A stretch of 64,000 nt of DNA from a bacterium. GTDB lineage: Bacteria > Planctomycetota > Planctomycetia > Pirellulales > Pirellulaceae. Within the stretch, counting starts at the first letter, position 1, and each line of letters starts with the position of its first letter. The stretch is taken from the NCBI GenBank assembly GCA_016124445.1, contig WGNR01000001.1, positions 434,001 to 498,000 on the forward strand, read 5' to 3'. Of this stretch, positions 61,342 to 64,000 are shown piece after piece. Both the position numbers and the translations under genes were made by a program. The notes below the pieces were generated by a model. That model was given only the letters and a program-made list of their open reading frames with translations, ran no database searches and was not told the origin of the DNA.

Positions 61342-61932
61342 CTAAGCACCGGCCGTAATTCGCCGGGGAGTATGAAACTTGCGAACGTCAATCACGTGCA
61401 TTCCGGCAGCCGCAGCCGCATCGATCCCCAGTTGAGCATCTTCGTAAACGCAGCACTTCTCCGGATTGACCTCCAAGCGGCGGGCCGCTTCGAGGAAGAC
61501 ATCAGGAAACGGCTTGTGCCGCTGGGTGTCTTCCGAGGCGACGAACGCCTTGAAGTATTGACGCAATTCGAGCTGATCGAGGATTCGATGCATAACCCAC
61601 TGCATCGCCCCGGTCGCCACCGCCAGCGGAATCTTTTGGTGGTTCTCTCGTACGACATCCAAAACCGGCTCGATCGGCTCGACTTCGGAAATCATGCTGA
61701 TGAACGCGTTCTCCTTCTCGTGCGCGCACTCTTCAGGATCGAGCGGCACGCCCTGCTCTTCTGACAGCATCGCGAAGATTCGCTCGGTCGGCATCCCCCC
61801 CAGCGAATAAAAGCGGTCTTCGGTGAAGTCGAGACCATGCTTTTGAGTCACCTCTCGCCAGGAAAGATAGTGGGCCGGCATCGTATCGACCAAGGTCCCA
61901 TCCATGTCGAAAATGTATGCCTCGAATTGCAT
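61342..61932 (-). CDS. HAD-superfamily phosphatase (phosphoglycolate/beta-phosphoglucomutase-like)
   Basis: From ATG 61932 the protein has 196 residues. Motif I is FDMDGTLVDT (D9 and D11). The helical cap contains YLSWREVTQKHGLDFTEDRFYSLGGMP. Motif II is near AVATGAMQWV, motif III the Lys in HKPFPDVFLEAARRL, and motif IV is EDAQLGIDAAAAAGM. All four are present, so it is an active HAD subfamily IA enzyme. Substrate could be phosphoglycolate, a sugar phosphate or another small phosphate; the cap does not settle it. It lies just upstream of the thioesterase on the same strand. Confidence 0.88.
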   Translation of the reverse strand: MQFEAYIFDMDGTLVDTMPAHYLSWREVTQKHGLDFTEDRFYSLGGMPTERIFAMLSEEQGVPLDPEECAHEKENAFISMISEVEPIEPVLDVVRENHQKIPLAVATGAMQWVMHRILDQLELRQYFKAFVASEDTQRHKPFPDVFLEAARRLEVNPEKCCVYEDAQLGIDAAAAAGMHVIDVRKFHTPRRITAGA

Positions 61933-62113
61933 TCCTATCTCGCTTTCGGGTTGTTTTTTTGCCACTAAACAGGTCGAAACCATTGTAAATGGTCTTAGGC
62001 CGCAAAGAAGGCCAATTGAGTTGACTTTGCTGAGACCCGCGGACGATAATGTGGCTGCCCACCTCATAGCGCAGTGATCATCCCCTCTCAAACCTCCTTA
62101 AGGGTTTTTCTTA

Positions 62114-63361
62114 ATGCGTCTGCTGATTTACCTTTCTTTCTTCCTGACACTATTTCTCTCCACAAATCTGCCTGCCCAGACTAACTGGCCAGAGTTTCGC
62201 GGAGCCGATGGAAACGGTACCGATCTTACGGCCAACGTGCCGACCGATCTGTCCGACAAGAAGAACATCGCCTGGAAAGTGAATCCGCCCGGCAAAGGCT
62301 GGTCGTCTCCCGTGATTTGGGGAGATCAACTCTGGATCACAACCGCCACCGTCGATGGCAAGAAGCAGTACGCCCTTTGTTACGACCGCAACACGGGCGA
62401 GAAGCTGCACGACATTCTGGTCTTCGAGAACCCTGAACCAGATTTCTGCCACGAAACCAACAGCTATGCCTCATGCACTCCTTCGATCGAAGAAGGACGA
62501 ATCTACGTGCATTACGGGAAGTACGGAACGGCCTGTCTCGATACCAAAACGGGAGAGAAGCTGTGGGAACGCCGCGACTTCCCTTGCAATCACTTCCGCG
62601 GCCCTGCTTCTTCCCCGGTCATCGACGATAAGAACCTGTACGTGGCGTTTGATGGATTTGACTTCCAGTACGTTGTTGCCCTGGACAAGAAGACGGGCAA
62701 AACCGTTTGGAAGCAAGATCGCAATATCGACTACGGCACCACCAATGGCGATCGCAAGAAGGGATACGGCACCGGACTGTTGATCACGCATGAAGGTCGA
62801 CGGCAGTTGATCTATCCCAGCGCCGTTGAAACCCAAGCCTACGATCCCGACACCGGTAAAGTGCTGTGGAAGGTTCGACATGGTGGCATGAACGCGGCCG
62901 TTCGTCCCATCTATCGACACGGGCTCGTCTACATCTTCGCAGGCGACGGCCAGGACAAAGTGGTTGTCGTCGATCCTTCCGGCAACGGTGATGTCACGTT
63001 GACCAATATCGTTTGGCACTCCGGCAAAGGAGTTCCCTTGCGTCCCGGTCCGGTGATGGTGGGGGATTGGATCTTCATGCTGGAAGACAAGGGAGTCGTT
63101 TCGTGTCGTGATGCGAAGACCGGCGATACGATTTGGGTTGAGCGAATCGGCGGCAACTACCGTTCTTCGTTGGTCTGTGCCGGCGACAACATCTACGCAT
63201 TTACGGATGACGGCCATGCCACCGTTTTCAAAGCTGCTGACGAATACCAAGAGGTCAGCCAAGCTGATTTCCCCTCGGGATTTCAGGCCTCCGCGGCCGT
63301 TGTGGGCGACTCGCTCTACTTGCGAAGCGTGAAAGGACTGTACTGCTTCCGCAAGCCATAA
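62114..63361 (+). CDS. Secreted PQQ-like beta-propeller protein
   Basis: This 415-residue exported protein starts at ATG 62114 with a signal peptide that ends near PAQTNW (about residue 23). Repeated blades of the PQQ/WD40-like type are visible: NIAWKVNPPGKGWSSPVIWGDQLWITTATVDGKKQYALCYDRNTGEKL, YVVALDKKTGKTVW, KVLWKVRHGGMNAAV and VVSCRDAKTGDTIWVERIGG. The propeller is typical of planctomycete exported proteins and often not an enzyme; cofactor binding cannot be confirmed. It may act as a binding platform. The following gene lies 64 bases away on the same strand. Confidence 0.85.
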   Translation: MRLLIYLSFFLTLFLSTNLPAQTNWPEFRGADGNGTDLTANVPTDLSDKKNIAWKVNPPGKGWSSPVIWGDQLWITTATVDGKKQYALCYDRNTGEKLHDILVFENPEPDFCHETNSYASCTPSIEEGRIYVHYGKYGTACLDTKTGEKLWERRDFPCNHFRGPASSPVIDDKNLYVAFDGFDFQYVVALDKKTGKTVWKQDRNIDYGTTNGDRKKGYGTGLLITHEGRRQLIYPSAVETQAYDPDTGKVLWKVRHGGMNAAVRPIYRHGLVYIFAGDGQDKVVVVDPSGNGDVTLTNIVWHSGKGVPLRPGPVMVGDWIFMLEDKGVVSCRDAKTGDTIWVERIGGNYRSSLVCAGDNIYAFTDDGHATVFKAADEYQEVSQADFPSGFQASAAVVGDSLYLRSVKGLYCFRKP

Positions 63362-63425
63362 CCTAGTCATTTCAAGCCAGCGATTTTCACTCGATCTTAT
63401 CTTTATTCGAGAGGACTCTTCGACG

Positions 63426-64000
63426 ATGGCAATCCATCTGCGCGCCTGCGTTGCGGTTCTGTTGGTACTGGTTTGCGGCTGGCAACTGCCGGCCGAAGAA
63501 TCCAAGGAGAAGCCCAAGCAAACCCGTGAGGAAAAAGTCCGCGGCGATCGCGAGAAGGTACTCGCCGACGGCTACTGGATCTACAACGACTTTCAAAAAG
63601 GCCTGGCCCAGGCCAAGCAGACCGGCAAACCGCTAATGGTCGTCCTGCGCTGCATCCCATGCGAGCAGTGCGTCAAGCTGGATGAAGAGATCATGGAGAA
63701 AGACCCCGAGCTCCGGCCGCTCATGGACAAGTACGTCCGGGTTCGGATCGTTGGAACCAACGGACTGGATTTGAACCTGTTTCAGTACGACTACGACCAG
63801 TCATTTGCCGTCTTTCTGATGAATGCAGACAAGGTAATCTACGGGCGGTTTGGAACTCGTTCGCATCGCACCGACTGGACGAGCGACGTTTCGATTGAAG
63901 GTATCGAGAAAGCCCTGGAAGGCGGCCTGAGTCTGCATGCGAACTACCCGGCCAATCGAAATTCGCTGGTCGACAAACAGGGCGAGGCTCCTCTGTTTGC
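63426..64000 (+). CDS. Thioredoxin-like exported protein, C-terminus beyond window
   Basis: ATG 63426 opens a frame that runs to the window edge, giving 191 residues so far. The N-terminus is a signal peptide (hydrophobic 9-20, with cleavage near LPAEES). A basic Lys/Glu/Arg-rich linker leads to a thioredoxin-like segment: GKPLMVVLRCIPCEQCVKLDEEI with CIPC (C-x-x-C) followed closely by a third Cys, then YVRVRIVGTNGLDL. A later YDQSFAVFLMNADKVIYGRFG strand fits the fold. It may be a periplasmic thiol-disulfide protein like those in planctomycete exported families. It is transcribed after the PQQ-like gene. Confidence 0.8.
   Translation, partial: MAIHLRACVAVLLVLVCGWQLPAEESKEKPKQTREEKVRGDREKVLADGYWIYNDFQKGLAQAKQTGKPLMVVLRCIPCEQCVKLDEEIMEKDPELRPLMDKYVRVRIVGTNGLDLNLFQYDYDQSFAVFLMNADKVIYGRFGTRSHRTDWTSDVSIEGIEKALEGGLSLHANYPANRNSLVDKQGEAPLF

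Noticed and set aside
1-64000. CRISPR arrays, prophage, IS elements, toxin-antitoxin or known defence genes
   Set aside because: No tandem direct repeats with spacers, transposase or integrase motifs, terminal repeats, or effector signatures were seen on either strand.

Overview
The window reads as chromosomal DNA of a planctomycete, most likely of the Pirellulaceae (Blastopirellula/Bremerella/Rhodopirellula-like). This is inferred from gene content and not tested by any search. The content includes secreted sulfatase and SASA esterase genes, a stand-alone formylmethanofuran:tetrahydromethanopterin formyltransferase, and a redoxin/cytochrome/copper-monooxygenase-like/EF-hand fusion. There are also many lineage-type hypothetical proteins, frequent GTG/TTG starts, and few long operons with genes on both strands. 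No insertion sequence, prophage, CRISPR array, rRNA or defence island is visible.

Layout. 1-12 kb: a von Willebrand A membrane protein cut by the window edge, a LysM-like protein, xylulokinase with an ornithine cyclodeaminase-like enzyme, a GT4 glycosyltransferase, protoporphyrinogen oxidase, Ftr, an XRE regulator and a short GT2-like protein. 12-15 kb: hisI, a RidA-like protein and prfB with its programmed +1 frameshift. 15-24 kb: a response regulator-GGDEF-CBS protein, a TPR lipoprotein with a Wza-type export protein, the redoxin fusion, a PilZ-like protein, a transglutaminase-like/TPR protein and tRNA-Gly(CCC). The GGDEF, export and PilZ genes lie within about 7 kb and may form a c-di-GMP/exopolysaccharide neighbourhood (inference).

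24-36 kb: a SASA esterase, an ABC exporter, small proteins, a membrane coiled-coil protein, the 2-oxoacid:ferredoxin oxidoreductase pair and an alpha/beta hydrolase. 36-48 kb: ribBA, a cysH-rrf2-hypothetical operon behind a promoter embedded in an inverted repeat, a CPA2 antiporter, rhamnulokinase, a GNAT protein, a Gfo/Idh/MocA oxidoreductase, two related small membrane proteins and groES-groEL. 48-64 kb: a GT2, then a carbohydrate patch (large GH-like protein divergent from a sulfatase and SASA pair). A feoA-feoA-feoB-Cys-rich operon follows behind a promoter with a Fur-box-like dyad. After it come a class IV aminotransferase, a HEAT protein, a thioesterase, a HAD phosphatase, a PQQ-type propeller protein and a truncated thioredoxin-like protein.

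I did not find a clearly undescribed multi-gene system. The best leads are regulatory. One is a strong promoter at 6869-6896 with a perfect palindrome in its spacer and a leader of about 320 nt. The second is the cysH promoter built into an inverted repeat with an Rrf2 gene in the operon. The third is the seven-kb c-di-GMP/export neighbourhood. The four-module redoxin fusion is the most unusual protein.
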